Below, piece after piece: positions 50,167-58,478 of a DNA stretch of 64,000 nucleotides (position 1 is the first letter of the stretch; every line of letters starts with the position of its first letter). The position numbers were made by a program, and so were the translations under genes. The notes below the pieces were generated by a model. The model saw only the letters and a program-made list of their open reading frames with translations, made no database searches and had not been told where the DNA came from. Source of the stretch: an uncultured Clostridia bacterium (lineage in GTDB: Bacteria > Bacillota > Clostridia > TANB77 > CAG-508); assembly GCA_944393505.1 (NCBI GenBank), contig CALYAK010000006.1, positions 17,015 through 81,014 of the forward strand, in the 5' to 3' direction.

Positions 50167-50682
50167 ATGAATAAGAAAAGAATAATTATCATTCGAATTT
50201 TAACCGGAATCTTAACAATTGGAATTATGGGACTCATCTTTTCCTTTTCTATGCAGAATGGAGAAGAATCCTCAGGATTAAGTGATGTCATCGTAGAATG
50301 GATACAAAATGTAATAATTCAGCCATTTCAAATTCAAAATGAATCCGTAAATCAATTTTTAGAAGAAAATTTAGGCTTTATCGTCCGAAAATTAGCACAT
50401 TTTTCAATTTATACTGCTTTGGGAATGAGTGCTACTGGATTCTTTTTAACTTTTGAATCTATTTCCCAAAGGAACCGCTTTTTATTCGCAGGGATTTTAG
50501 GGTGTGTTTATGCAATGACCGATGAAATTCATCAACTTTTTTCTCCTGGTAGAAGTGGACAAGTTACAGACGTGCTGTTGGATTCACTAGGAGTTGTATT
50601 TGGAATTGCGATCATTTATTTGGTTCAAAAGATTCTGTTTAGAAAACAAAAAAGTACAAAAATTAGCCAAAAAGAAAAATAG
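50167..50682 (+). CDS. VanZ-like membrane protein, intact paralogue
   Basis: 171 residues, four membrane helices. FIVRKLAHFSIYTALGMSAT and MTDEIHQLFSPGRSGQVTDV (about residues 118-137) are the VanZ signatures. It is intact and serves as internal control for the frameshifted copy at 44830. It is co-transcribed with argS by spacing. The basic C-terminus is cytoplasmic. Function uncertain. Confidence 0.88.
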   Translation: MNKKRIIIIRILTGILTIGIMGLIFSFSMQNGEESSGLSDVIVEWIQNVIIQPFQIQNESVNQFLEENLGFIVRKLAHFSIYTALGMSATGFFLTFESISQRNRFLFAGILGCVYAMTDEIHQLFSPGRSGQVTDVLLDSLGVVFGIAIIYLVQKILFRKQKSTKISQKEK

Positions 50683-50706
50683 AAAATGAAAAAAACAAAC
50701 AAAGAA

Positions 50707-50748
50707 AAAGGAGGTTTCGGGGAGTCACCGAAGAACCTTCTTTTTCTT
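50707..50748 (+). terminator. Terminator after argS-vanZ
   Basis: AAGGAGGTTTCGG pairs with CCGAAGAACCTTCTT (small bulges) around GGAGTCA, then TTTT. Confidence 0.8.
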
Positions 50749-50845
50749 GTCTTTTGGGGAAGGAAAAGCTTTAAAAATACTGGTCAGGCAACGAACAAGT
50801 TGCACTTTTCATATATTGAGATTAGATTGATTTGGAGGTGCAAAT

Positions 50846-51545
50846 GTGTTAACGATATCTATGACGGGGTTACTGCTTTTTCTACAAACGGGGCTATTTG
50901 TAATCGGATACATATCCGGAAATACTCTTTTCCCAGAACCATTGTCAGCAGAAGAAGAACAGGTATACCTTGAAAAATATAACCAAGGAGATGAAGAAGC
51001 TAGGAATATTCTAATTGAAAGAAACTTAAGACTAGTAGCTCATATTAGTAAAAAATATACGTCGAATCCAAGTGATCAAGATGATTTAATTTCCATTCGG
51101 AACCATTGGATTAATTAAAGGGATTCAAAGTTTTAATCACGAAAAGGGAGTACGTCTTGCAACCTATGTTTCGCGATGCATCGATAACGAAATTTTAATG
51201 TACTTACGAAGTACCAAAAAGCTTTCGGCAGAAGTGTATTTGGAAGAACCGATTGGAAAAGACAAGGATGATAACGTTGTGACTTTACAGGAAGTTTTAG
51301 AAAATCAGGAAAAAAGTATTGAGGAGGTAGTCGATCTAAAATTTAAGGTTCGAAAACTACAAGAAAAAATTCAGGAAGTTTTAAAAGATCGTGAAAAAAT
51401 GATTATTGAATTACGCTTCGGATTAGGTGGCAAGAAACCAAAAACGCAGAACCAAATTGCTGAAATGTTAGGAATTAGTCGAAGTTATGTATCACGTATT
51501 GAGACAAAAGCAATTGGAAAATTGGCAAAAGAAATGAAAAAATGA
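50846..51545 (+). CDS. sigK: Sporulation sigma factor SigK (pro-sigma-K), +1 frameshift at CGG-A
   Basis: Late mother-cell sigma factor. Starts at GTG 50846 with GGAGGTG 5 bases upstream. The hydrophobic pro-sequence is followed by GNTLFPEPLSAEEEQVYLEK and NLRLVAHISKKY. The zero frame reaches DDLISI, then CGG at 51098-51100, and stops at 51118. Dropping the C gives GTIGLIKGIQSFNHEKGVRL, the expected region 2 sequence, and continues through regions 3-4 (QIAEMLGISRSYVSRIETKA) to 51545, 232 residues in total. In Bacillus the same place reads DLISIGTIGLIKGI. Without the shift no functional sigma factor is made. In some spore-formers sigK is also split, by the skin element. Confidence 0.9.
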
Positions 51546-51622
51546 TTTTGCAACGGATCAAAGAGGAAATTCTAAAGAAAAGATTGCATAAGAATAATTC
51601 AATAGAATTTTCCAAAAGATAA

Positions 51623-51651
51623 TTGACGATGAAAGGATGGAAGGATAAAAT
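51623..51651 (+). promoter_or_regulatory. Promoter of the YfhO gene
   Basis: TTGACG (51623-51628), 17-base spacer, TAAAAT (51646-51651). Confidence 0.72.
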
Positions 51652-51682
51652 AAAAAGAAAGAAAACAAAAGAGGGAAAAGAT

Positions 51683-54223
51683 ATGTGCAAAAAATACGGA
51701 AGTTTTATTTTACCAATTATTTTATTATTAATTGTTTTTATGATAATCGGAATTTATCCTTTTGGAGATTTTAGTTTTTTAGCCTATGATATGAGAGTAC
51801 AATACGTTAGCTTTTTTTCTTTTTTTCAAGATAATCTAGATCATATCAATAATTTCTTTTACTCTTTTCAAAAAACAAATGGAACAATGATTGGACTACT
51901 TGGCTATTATTTAATGAGCCCTATTAATTTATTGTTTTTATTAGGGAATGTAGTGGATATGATCTCTTGGGTAGTTCTCGTTAAAATCGGATTATGTGGA
52001 GTAACCTGCTTTTTCTACTTGAAAGCACATACAGAAGCAAAAGAAAAAGTTGTTTTTCTTTTCTTCCTAGCAATAGCATATGCCTTAAGTTCTTATGCAA
52101 TTGCTTATTCTTTTAATGTGATGTGGCTTGATGGAGTTATCTTAGCTCCTTTGATTTGCTTTGGAATTGATCAACTTGTTCGCAAAGGAAATGTTGGATG
52201 GTATATTTCCTTTATGGCACTTGCAGTGATTCTAAATTACTATATTGGATGTATGATTGGAATCTACTCTGCCATCTATTTTGCTTGGGCGTTTTTTAAA
52301 GAAAATACAACAATCGCTAGGATAAAGAAGGAAAAAAGAAAAATAGGGCTTTTCTTGCTAGGAGCATTACTTGCATTAGGCGTTTCAAGTATCCTATTAA
52401 TTCCTGCTATAAATGATTTAGCGGGAACAAGATCACAATTTTCCTATCAAGAAGTTCTTAGCTTGAAAACCAATTGCTCATTCGAAGGAATTTTATCAAG
52501 ACTTTTCTGTGGTTCTTATCAAGAGATTGATCAAAATATCGATGGATGTCCAAATCTTTATGCAAGCATACTTACAGTCTTTTTGGTAGGGATGTATTTT
52601 ACAAACCCGAAGGAAAAGAAAAGAAACAAAATACTAACAGGAATTGTGCTTGGAATTTTCTTTCTTAGCTTTTGGATACAGGGATTGAATTGGATTTGGC
52701 ATGGTTTTAATAAGCCAGGAAACTTTCCTTTCCGTTATGCTTTTCTTTTTGTGCTATTTTTCCTTACTATTGCAGCAGAAAGCATACAAAAACTGCCAGA
52801 AAAGTGTAAAATGCAACAGATTGGGTTACCAGTAATTCTAATTGCTGGTATAGGAATAATTCTTGGAATACGAGAGCAGATTGAATTTGACTGGCTTTTT
52901 ATCAACATAGGGATTCTTCTTTTTTATGCAATCCTTTTACCATATCATTCATCCAAAGGAATTAAAATTCTTTTTGGAGTCATTCTGACTTTGGAATTAA
53001 TCGGAAATGCTTGGAATATATTAGGGCAAGTTGAGTATGAAAAAAGACAGGAAACGATCACTGAAATAGAACAGGTACAGGAAGTTGTAGACGCTACAAA
53101 AGAAAAACAAGAATCCGTTTCTCGTATTGAAAAAACTTTTGAAACCTATGAAAATGATCCGATGTTGTATGGCTATATGGGAATTAGTCACTATAGTTCA
53201 AATGTAAAATTAGATACATTGGGATTTTATCGAAAACTTGGATTCCAACAGGACTGGATCATGATAAGATATCGAAGTGGGAATACTGTTTTCGCAGATA
53301 GTTTTTGCAATATTCAATATATTTTAGACAAAGCAGATAATCGCTATACGAACTATCCTGTTATCGATGAAAAAAATGGAATTGTTATTCGAGAAAATGA
53401 TGCTGTCTTTCCATTTTCCTACCTTGTTACAGAGAAAATAAAAGATATTTCTTTTGAGGATAAGACTGTTATTGAAAATCAAAACCAAATTTATCAAGCT
53501 GTAAGTGGGACAGAAGAGAAGGTGCTAACAGAAGTAAAGATTCAGAAACGAAATTTAATCAATTTGACAGCAGATTATCTCGATAATTGGGAGATATGGT
53601 TCTATCGAAAAAAGGATAACCAAAACGAATCATTTATTTGGTATCAAATTAAGACAGAAGAGGCGGGACCGGTTTACATTTGGTTAGACAATTTGGCAGA
53701 ACGAAAAATTGATATTTATACAAATGGACAAATCGTGATTGAAAATGAAGCACAAGAAACTGGTAGCTATCTGCTAGGAAATTATGAGGCAGGAGAAGAA
53801 ATTGAAGTAAAAATTGTGTTGAAAGAGGATTTGATGCTATATCATAGCGTTGCATTTTACCAAGAAGATGTTTCAAAAACAGAAACATTGAAACAAAAGT
53901 TACAACCAATGCAAATCCAAGAATTTCAAAACGGGAAAGTTAAAGGAACAATTGAAGTGGGAGAGGAAAATGCACTCTTGTATTTAGGTGTGCCATATAA
54001 CAAAGGATGGACGGTAAAGGTAGATGGAGAAAAAGTAGAGACGATTTGTGTTTTAGAAGATCAAATGGTAATTGATCTAACAAAAGGAACCCATGAAATT
54101 GAAATGACTTTTTTCCCAAGAGGATTAAAACTTGGAATTTTCGTTTGTGCTCTTTCCATTGCTTGTAGTATTGCACTCGGCATAGATTATCTTCTTCAAC
54201 AGAAAAAAGAAAAGAAGAAATAA
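51683..54223 (+). CDS. YfhO-family multispanning membrane glycosyltransferase-like protein
   Basis: 846 residues, around twelve membrane helices then a soluble outer domain and a last helix. Recognised by YPFGDFSFLAYDMRVQYVSF with a FFQDNLD segment, and the late RYRSGNTVFADSFCNIQYIL. YfhO homologues (GT-C fold) transfer sugars from lipid carriers to lipoteichoic acid and related polymers. ATG 51683 is preferred: GAGGGAAA is upstream and the sigma-A promoter covers the alternative in-frame start at 51623. It is expressed alone. Confidence 0.9.
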   Translation: MCKKYGSFILPIILLLIVFMIIGIYPFGDFSFLAYDMRVQYVSFFSFFQDNLDHINNFFYSFQKTNGTMIGLLGYYLMSPINLLFLLGNVVDMISWVVLVKIGLCGVTCFFYLKAHTEAKEKVVFLFFLAIAYALSSYAIAYSFNVMWLDGVILAPLICFGIDQLVRKGNVGWYISFMALAVILNYYIGCMIGIYSAIYFAWAFFKENTTIARIKKEKRKIGLFLLGALLALGVSSILLIPAINDLAGTRSQFSYQEVLSLKTNCSFEGILSRLFCGSYQEIDQNIDGCPNLYASILTVFLVGMYFTNPKEKKRNKILTGIVLGIFFLSFWIQGLNWIWHGFNKPGNFPFRYAFLFVLFFLTIAAESIQKLPEKCKMQQIGLPVILIAGIGIILGIREQIEFDWLFINIGILLFYAILLPYHSSKGIKILFGVILTLELIGNAWNILGQVEYEKRQETITEIEQVQEVVDATKEKQESVSRIEKTFETYENDPMLYGYMGISHYSSNVKLDTLGFYRKLGFQQDWIMIRYRSGNTVFADSFCNIQYILDKADNRYTNYPVIDEKNGIVIRENDAVFPFSYLVTEKIKDISFEDKTVIENQNQIYQAVSGTEEKVLTEVKIQKRNLINLTADYLDNWEIWFYRKKDNQNESFIWYQIKTEEAGPVYIWLDNLAERKIDIYTNGQIVIENEAQETGSYLLGNYEAGEEIEVKIVLKEDLMLYHSVAFYQEDVSKTETLKQKLQPMQIQEFQNGKVKGTIEVGEENALLYLGVPYNKGWTVKVDGEKVETICVLEDQMVIDLTKGTHEIEMTFFPRGLKLGIFVCALSIACSIALGIDYLLQQKKEKKK

Positions 54224-54226
54224 AAA

Positions 54227-54267
54227 GATAGAACCGTCTCAATGAAAACGAGTGATCGAAGAGGAGG
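54227..54267. repeat. Left imperfect direct repeat of the HipA cassette
   Basis: Contains GAAAACGAGTGATCGAAGAG. It aligns with 56080-56121, which includes the leader of the HD-patatin gene; about six differences over 41 bases. Similarity extends a little further upstream through A/G-rich sequence. Confidence 0.65.
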
Positions 54268-54298
54268 AAAAAGAAAGAGTGGATCGGTTAGAGTGATT

Positions 54299-54319
54299 CG
54301 CTTTTGCTAAGCAAAAGTG
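54299..54319 (+). other. Hairpin ahead of the HipA-like gene
   Basis: CGCTTTTGC pairs with GCAAAAGTG (one G-T) around TAA. It could be an operator or the end of the upstream transcript; no T-run. Confidence 0.5.
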
Positions 54320-54336
54320 TGAAAAAAGGTTCGGCA

Positions 54337-54365
54337 TTGAAAACTCAAAATCCTTATGCTAGAAT
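54337..54365 (+). promoter_or_regulatory. Promoter of the HipA-HIRAN pair
   Basis: TTGAAA (54337-54342), 17-base spacer ending TGC, TAGAAT (54360-54365). The 5' leader would be only 10-20 bases. Confidence 0.7.
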
Positions 54366-54381
54366 ATAGATCAGATATGGA

Positions 54382-55296
54382 GTGATTACAATCAAAAACT
54401 TTGACAAATGGATTCCAGATAACGAAAAGTTGGATTCTGGAAAGGGAAAAAAGATATGGCTAACCAATCCGAATAATAAGAAGACTTGTGGATGGTTTAA
54501 ATATGTAAAAGAAACAAATAACAAAAAGGATAAGACTAGTAAAATAACGACTTATGAAAATGTAGCTGAAAAAATTGCCGAGCTGATAGCAACAGAATTA
54601 AGAATACGAAATGCAAAAATTGATATCGGTACATATAATGGGAATATTGGATGCCTAAGTTACAATATATTAAACGATGGTCAAACAATGGCAGAAGGAA
54701 TTTCATATATTTCAAGAAAATATCCAAAATATGATGCTCGAAAAGAATTTGACTTTGAAAGTAATCAATATTATTGTTTAGAAATTATTTTAAATTCCTT
54801 AGAAACAACAGAGTTAAAAACGGATTTTTTTAAAATAATGATTTTTGATTTTGTTATTGGAAATTCAGATAGACATTCGAATAATTGGGCTATTATCAAA
54901 ACAAAGGGAAATAAGGAATATTTTGCACCAATCTACGATAACGGGTCTTCCTTATGTGCCTTAATCAGTGAAGATGCAATAGGGGATTATTTTGGAAAAG
55001 ATAAATGCAAGTTGAATGCTTTAGTAGATTCAAAATCTAGAACTTTAATTCGAATCGATGGAAAAAGGAAAAAAATACCAACCCATAAGGAAGTAATCCA
55101 GTATTTACATGATAAATATTATCAAGAAACAAAGGATTTTGTTGATGTCGTTTTACTGAAATTAGATGAAAATAAAATAGAAAAAATCTTGCAAAAAGTA
55201 AAAGAATATATTTCCCATAATCGATATCGATTATTAAAAAAGTATTTACTAGAAAAGATGAATATTTTAAGAAAAATTTACGAAAGAGGTGATTAA
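54382..55296 (+). CDS. HipA-like protein kinase
   Basis: About 300 residues. The kinase core is recognisable: DFVIGNSDRHSNNWAII (catalytic loop with Asp, about residue 158) and FAPIYDNGSSLCAL (metal-binding DN, about 183), as in HipA/CtkA-type Ser/Thr kinases. The usual N-terminal HipA subdomain is missing; a protein resembling it follows as the next gene. The open frame allows GTG 54382, but GGAG overlaps that codon; an ATC at 54391, with GGAG about 8 bases upstream, is the better-spaced candidate. The stop touches the next gene. Likely the toxin-type kinase of a two-gene system. Confidence 0.82.
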   Translation: MITIKNFDKWIPDNEKLDSGKGKKIWLTNPNNKKTCGWFKYVKETNNKKDKTSKITTYENVAEKIAELIATELRIRNAKIDIGTYNGNIGCLSYNILNDGQTMAEGISYISRKYPKYDARKEFDFESNQYYCLEIILNSLETTELKTDFFKIMIFDFVIGNSDRHSNNWAIIKTKGNKEYFAPIYDNGSSLCALISEDAIGDYFGKDKCKLNALVDSKSRTLIRIDGKRKKIPTHKEVIQYLHDKYYQETKDFVDVVLLKLDENKIEKILQKVKEYISHNRYRLLKKYLLEKMNILRKIYERGD

Positions 55297-55978
55297 AATA
55301 AAAAATATTAGAAGTGATTATTTATATTTAATATGGAAGAACCCTCAAACAAGATCTAGGCATTTAATAGGTACTTTAAAAAAGAATGAGAAATATGAAT
55401 TTCAATATAGTCAAGATATTAAAAAATGTCAAGAAAAAGGTTTTGACTTACTGGTATCATTTCCAGACATTAATAAAAAATATGTTAGCGAAAATCTTTT
55501 TCCAGAATTTTTAAGTAGAATACCAGGACCGAATCGAATTGATATAAAAGATATTTTAGAAAAATATAAACTAGAATCCTACAATGCTTTCGAATTATTA
55601 AAAAGAAGTGGAGCAAAGACATCACTCGATACTTTGGAGTTTATCGATCCGATCTTAAATTTGAAAGAAAAAAATATAACAAGAGAATTCTATATTGCTG
55701 GTACAAGATATTATTGTACAAAAGATAATGAAGAAAAAATTAAAATTGGTGATCAGGTTACATTTGAATTAGAACCAGACAATAAATTTGATCCCCATGC
55801 CATTAAAATGATGATAAACAATATTTTTGTTGGATATATGCCAAACTACTATACGAAAATAGTTAGTAAGTATTTAACACAAAAAAACAGTAAGCAATAT
55901 AGTTGTGTTATAATTGATAAAACTGGTGTGTGTGAAGAATGCCTAAAAGTTCGAATGATTTTAAATAAAGAAGAATAA
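55289..55978 (+). CDS. HIRAN-domain protein with HipA-N-like region
   Basis: About 229 residues. The C-terminal part is a HIRAN domain: REFYIAGTRYYCTKDNEEKI, then FELEPDNKFDPHAIKM and NIFVGYMPNYY (about residues 133-190). The N-terminal part, with LIGTLKKNEKYEFQY, LFPEFLSRIPGPNR and NAFELLKRSGAKTSLDTLEF, resembles the N-terminal subdomain that HipA kinases carry or that stands alone as HipS. So it may bind and control the adjacent kinase. GTG 55289 is inside the ribosome site GAGGTGA; an ATA at 55298, 5 bases after it, may be the true start. Confidence 0.78.
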   Translation: MIKIKNIRSDYLYLIWKNPQTRSRHLIGTLKKNEKYEFQYSQDIKKCQEKGFDLLVSFPDINKKYVSENLFPEFLSRIPGPNRIDIKDILEKYKLESYNAFELLKRSGAKTSLDTLEFIDPILNLKEKNITREFYIAGTRYYCTKDNEEKIKIGDQVTFELEPDNKFDPHAIKMMINNIFVGYMPNYYTKIVSKYLTQKNSKQYSCVIIDKTGVCEECLKVRMILNKEE

Positions 55979-55988
55979 ATTTTTATAA

Positions 55989-56023
55989 AAAAGAGGGACT
56001 GCTAGTGAAGCGGTCCTTTTTCT
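55989..56023 (+). terminator. Terminator of the HipA-HIRAN pair
   Basis: AGGGACTGCT pairs with AGCGGTCCT (one bulge and one G-U), then TTTTTCT. Confidence 0.7.
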
Positions 56024-56058
56024 ATCAAAAAAGTACTAGAAGGAATCGGGATTGTTAC

Positions 56059-56087
56059 TTGAAAAAGAAAGAAAAAAAAGATATAAT
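56059..56087 (+). promoter_or_regulatory. Promoter of the HD-patatin gene
   Basis: TTGAAA (56059-56064), 17-base spacer, TATAAT (56082-56087). Confidence 0.75.
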
Positions 56088-56121
56088 CGTTTCAATTAAA
56101 ACGAGTGATAGAATATGAGGA
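56080..56121. repeat. Right imperfect direct repeat of the HipA cassette
   Basis: Contains AAAACGAGTGATAGAATATG. It is the apparent original copy, because it includes the -10 and ribosome site of the downstream gene. Confidence 0.65.
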
Positions 56122-56128
56122 AGAAAAG

Positions 56129-57632
56129 ATGAAACAAGAAGAAATCGAAGCAATTCTTAAAACTTATGAAAATTTTGTAAATTTAAAGAAATTAAAAAGA
56201 CAAGGTTGGAAAGAATGGAATGTGAAGGATCGAGAAATTGAATCAGTAGCAGACCATGTTTATGGTGCTCAAATGCTTGCTTGGTGTATTTTAGAACAAG
56301 CAAACTTGGATTTAGATGCAGGAAAAGTAATGGCAATGTTATCCCTTCACGAAACAGAAGAAATAGCGATTGGAGATATTACACCTTTTGATCATATAAC
56401 CAAAGAACAGAAAAAAGAAATGGGAAAAGAAGCGGTAAAGCAAGTACTTAGCAATTTATCCCAAGCAAGTCGAGTGAAAGAGCTTATTGCGGAATTTGAA
56501 GAAGGAAAGACCAAAGAAGCAAAGTTTGCGCTTCTTTGTGATAAGCTAGAATGTGACTTACAAGCCAGAATCTATCAAAAAGAAGGATATTTAAGATGGA
56601 GCCAAGCACCGGAAAAGGTTTTGCAAGATAAAAGAGTGCAAAAATTACGAAAAAATGGAATTAAAACGATCGATCATATATTTTTAGAAAATGATTATCC
56701 GTTATATCAAAATACGATTTTTCAAGAGATTGCCGATTTTTTGAAAAAAGAAGAAAAAGAAAGCAAAAAAGTAGCAGTTGTATTGGAAGGAGGAGCGCTA
56801 AGAGGAATTTACACGGCTGGTGTTTTAGATGCTTTTTTAGAGAAAAAAGTAAAAGTGGATTGCTTGATAGGGGTTTCAGCTGGAGCATTAAATGGTATGA
56901 ACTATATTTCCAAACAGAAAGGGAGAAGCGCACAAATTAATTTAACTTATTGTGATGATCCGCAATATATCGGAAGAAAAGCGATTACGAGAAGTAAAGG
57001 AATTATCGGTTTTGACTATCTCTTTGATGACATTTCAAAGAAACAAGTACCTTTTGATGAAAAGACGTTTCAAAAATCAAAAATAAGATTTGTTGCAGTA
57101 GCAACAAATTGCTCAACAGGAAAAGCAGAATATTTTGAAAAAGATGATTGGAAACTAGAAGAGTTTTACAAAATGGTGCAAGCTTCTGCAAGTATGCCAC
57201 TTGCATCAAGCATGGTAAAAATACGGAAAAGATTCGTATTTAGATGGTGCAGTAGCAGATAGTGTCCCAGTAAAATGGGCTCTAGAGAAAGGCTATGAAA
57301 AAGTGATTGTGATTCTAACAAGAGATCAAAAATTTCGAAAAAAGATTTTGACGAATAAGGAAAAAAAGCTTTATCAAATTGCCTATAAAAAGTATCCAAA
57401 GCTATTAGAAAAGTTAACAACAATGCCAGAGCGATATAATGAATTAAGAGAAGAAATGGAACAACTTTCGGAAGAAGGTAAGATCTATTTCATTCGACCA
57501 CAAAAAGAAGTTACAGTTGGAAGATTAGAGAAAGATAAGAAAAAATTAAAAGATCTTTATGAAGAAGGATACCAACAAGCTCTGGAACAAATGAATGCAT
57601 TAAAGGAATATATAGAGGGTAAGAAAAAATGA
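56129..57632 (+). CDS. HD-domain/patatin phospholipase fusion, +1 frameshift at CGG-A
   Basis: Residues 1-200 are a YfbR-like HD domain (SVADHVYGAQML, LHETEEIAIGDI, LLCDKLECDLQ). From about 215 a patatin-like acyl hydrolase follows: LEGGALRGIYTAGVLDAF (oxyanion hole) and IGVSAGALNGMNY (Ser nucleophile). The zero frame meets CGG at 57224-57226 and stops at 57262. Omitting the C gives GKDSYLDGAVADSVPVKWAL, which supplies the catalytic Asp of the DGA/G motif, and continues to 57632, 500 residues in all. The unshifted protein would lack half of the Ser-Asp dyad. ATG 56129 follows GAGGAAG. The thioesterase gene overlaps by 4 bases. Confidence 0.87.
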
Positions 57633-58348
57633 AATACATAGAAAAATTTAAATTTCGATTAGATGATATGAATCGAAAAGGAGAACTAAAAAATGAATCC
57701 ATTTTAAAAATTTTAGAAAGTATTGCAGGCTATCATTCTGATTTAGTTGGATATGGCTATCGAGATACCAGTTCCAAAAAGGTTGGATGGGTATTATTAG
57801 AATGGCAAGTAGAAGTAAGAAAAAGACCGAAGTACCAAGAAGAATTAACGGTTACAACCTGGGGTAGAAAAATGATTAAATGCTATACTTACCGTGATTT
57901 TGAAATCCGAGATGAAACTGGAGAAATTTGCATTCTTGCTAGTTCCAAATGGACTTTGATTGATCTAGAGAAAGGAAAACTTGCTCGATTAACAGAAGAA
58001 ATTGTAAATAGTTATCAACCAGAAGAAGAATGTGTATTTACAGAGGATTTTGATAAATTAAAAGAACCAGAAAAAATTCAAAGAAACATCGATTATAAAA
58101 TTCGAAAGAATGAAATTGATAATAATGGACACCTTCATAATACCTATTATTTAAATTTAGCTTATGAAGCTTTACCAGAAGAAGTATTTTTTCAAGAAGA
58201 ATTAAACCACTTAAGGATTAGCTATAAAAAAGAAATTAAATATGGTGAAATCGTAGAATGCCATTATGCTTTTGAAAATCAAAAACATACCATTACAATG
58301 ATTCGAAAAGAAGATGGAGCTGTTCATGCGATTGTCCAGATGTGGTAA
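57629..58348 (+). CDS. Acyl-ACP thioesterase (FatA/FatB-like)
   Basis: Releases fatty acids from acyl carrier protein. 239 residues, double hot-dog fold. Conserved parts: LESIAGYHSDLVGYGYRD (about 30-47), WVLLEWQVEVRKRPKYQEEL, TTWGRKMIKCYTYRDFEI and, in the second half, NEIDNNGHLHNTYYLNLA (about 165-182) with the catalytic-type Asn-His region. It overlaps the patatin gene by ATGA, so two acyl-hydrolases are made together, which suggests joint membrane-lipid or fatty-acid turnover. Confidence 0.92.
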   Translation: MKYIEKFKFRLDDMNRKGELKNESILKILESIAGYHSDLVGYGYRDTSSKKVGWVLLEWQVEVRKRPKYQEELTVTTWGRKMIKCYTYRDFEIRDETGEICILASSKWTLIDLEKGKLARLTEEIVNSYQPEEECVFTEDFDKLKEPEKIQRNIDYKIRKNEIDNNGHLHNTYYLNLAYEALPEEVFFQEELNHLRISYKKEIKYGEIVECHYAFENQKHTITMIRKEDGAVHAIVQMW

Positions 58349-58478
58349 AAGAAAAAAGAAAAAAGAAAAGAGAAAAAAGAAACTGCAAAAGAATAAATTT
58401 CTTTTTCCTATTTATTTTTTATTGGTTTATCGATATAATGTTCCTATCAAGAAAACTGAACCGTAGGAGGTAACAAAA

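Noticed and set aside
50686..50973. 95-codon plus-strand frame after the second vanZ gene
   Set aside because: It covers a terminator and overlaps the start of sigK in another frame; the product has no family features.
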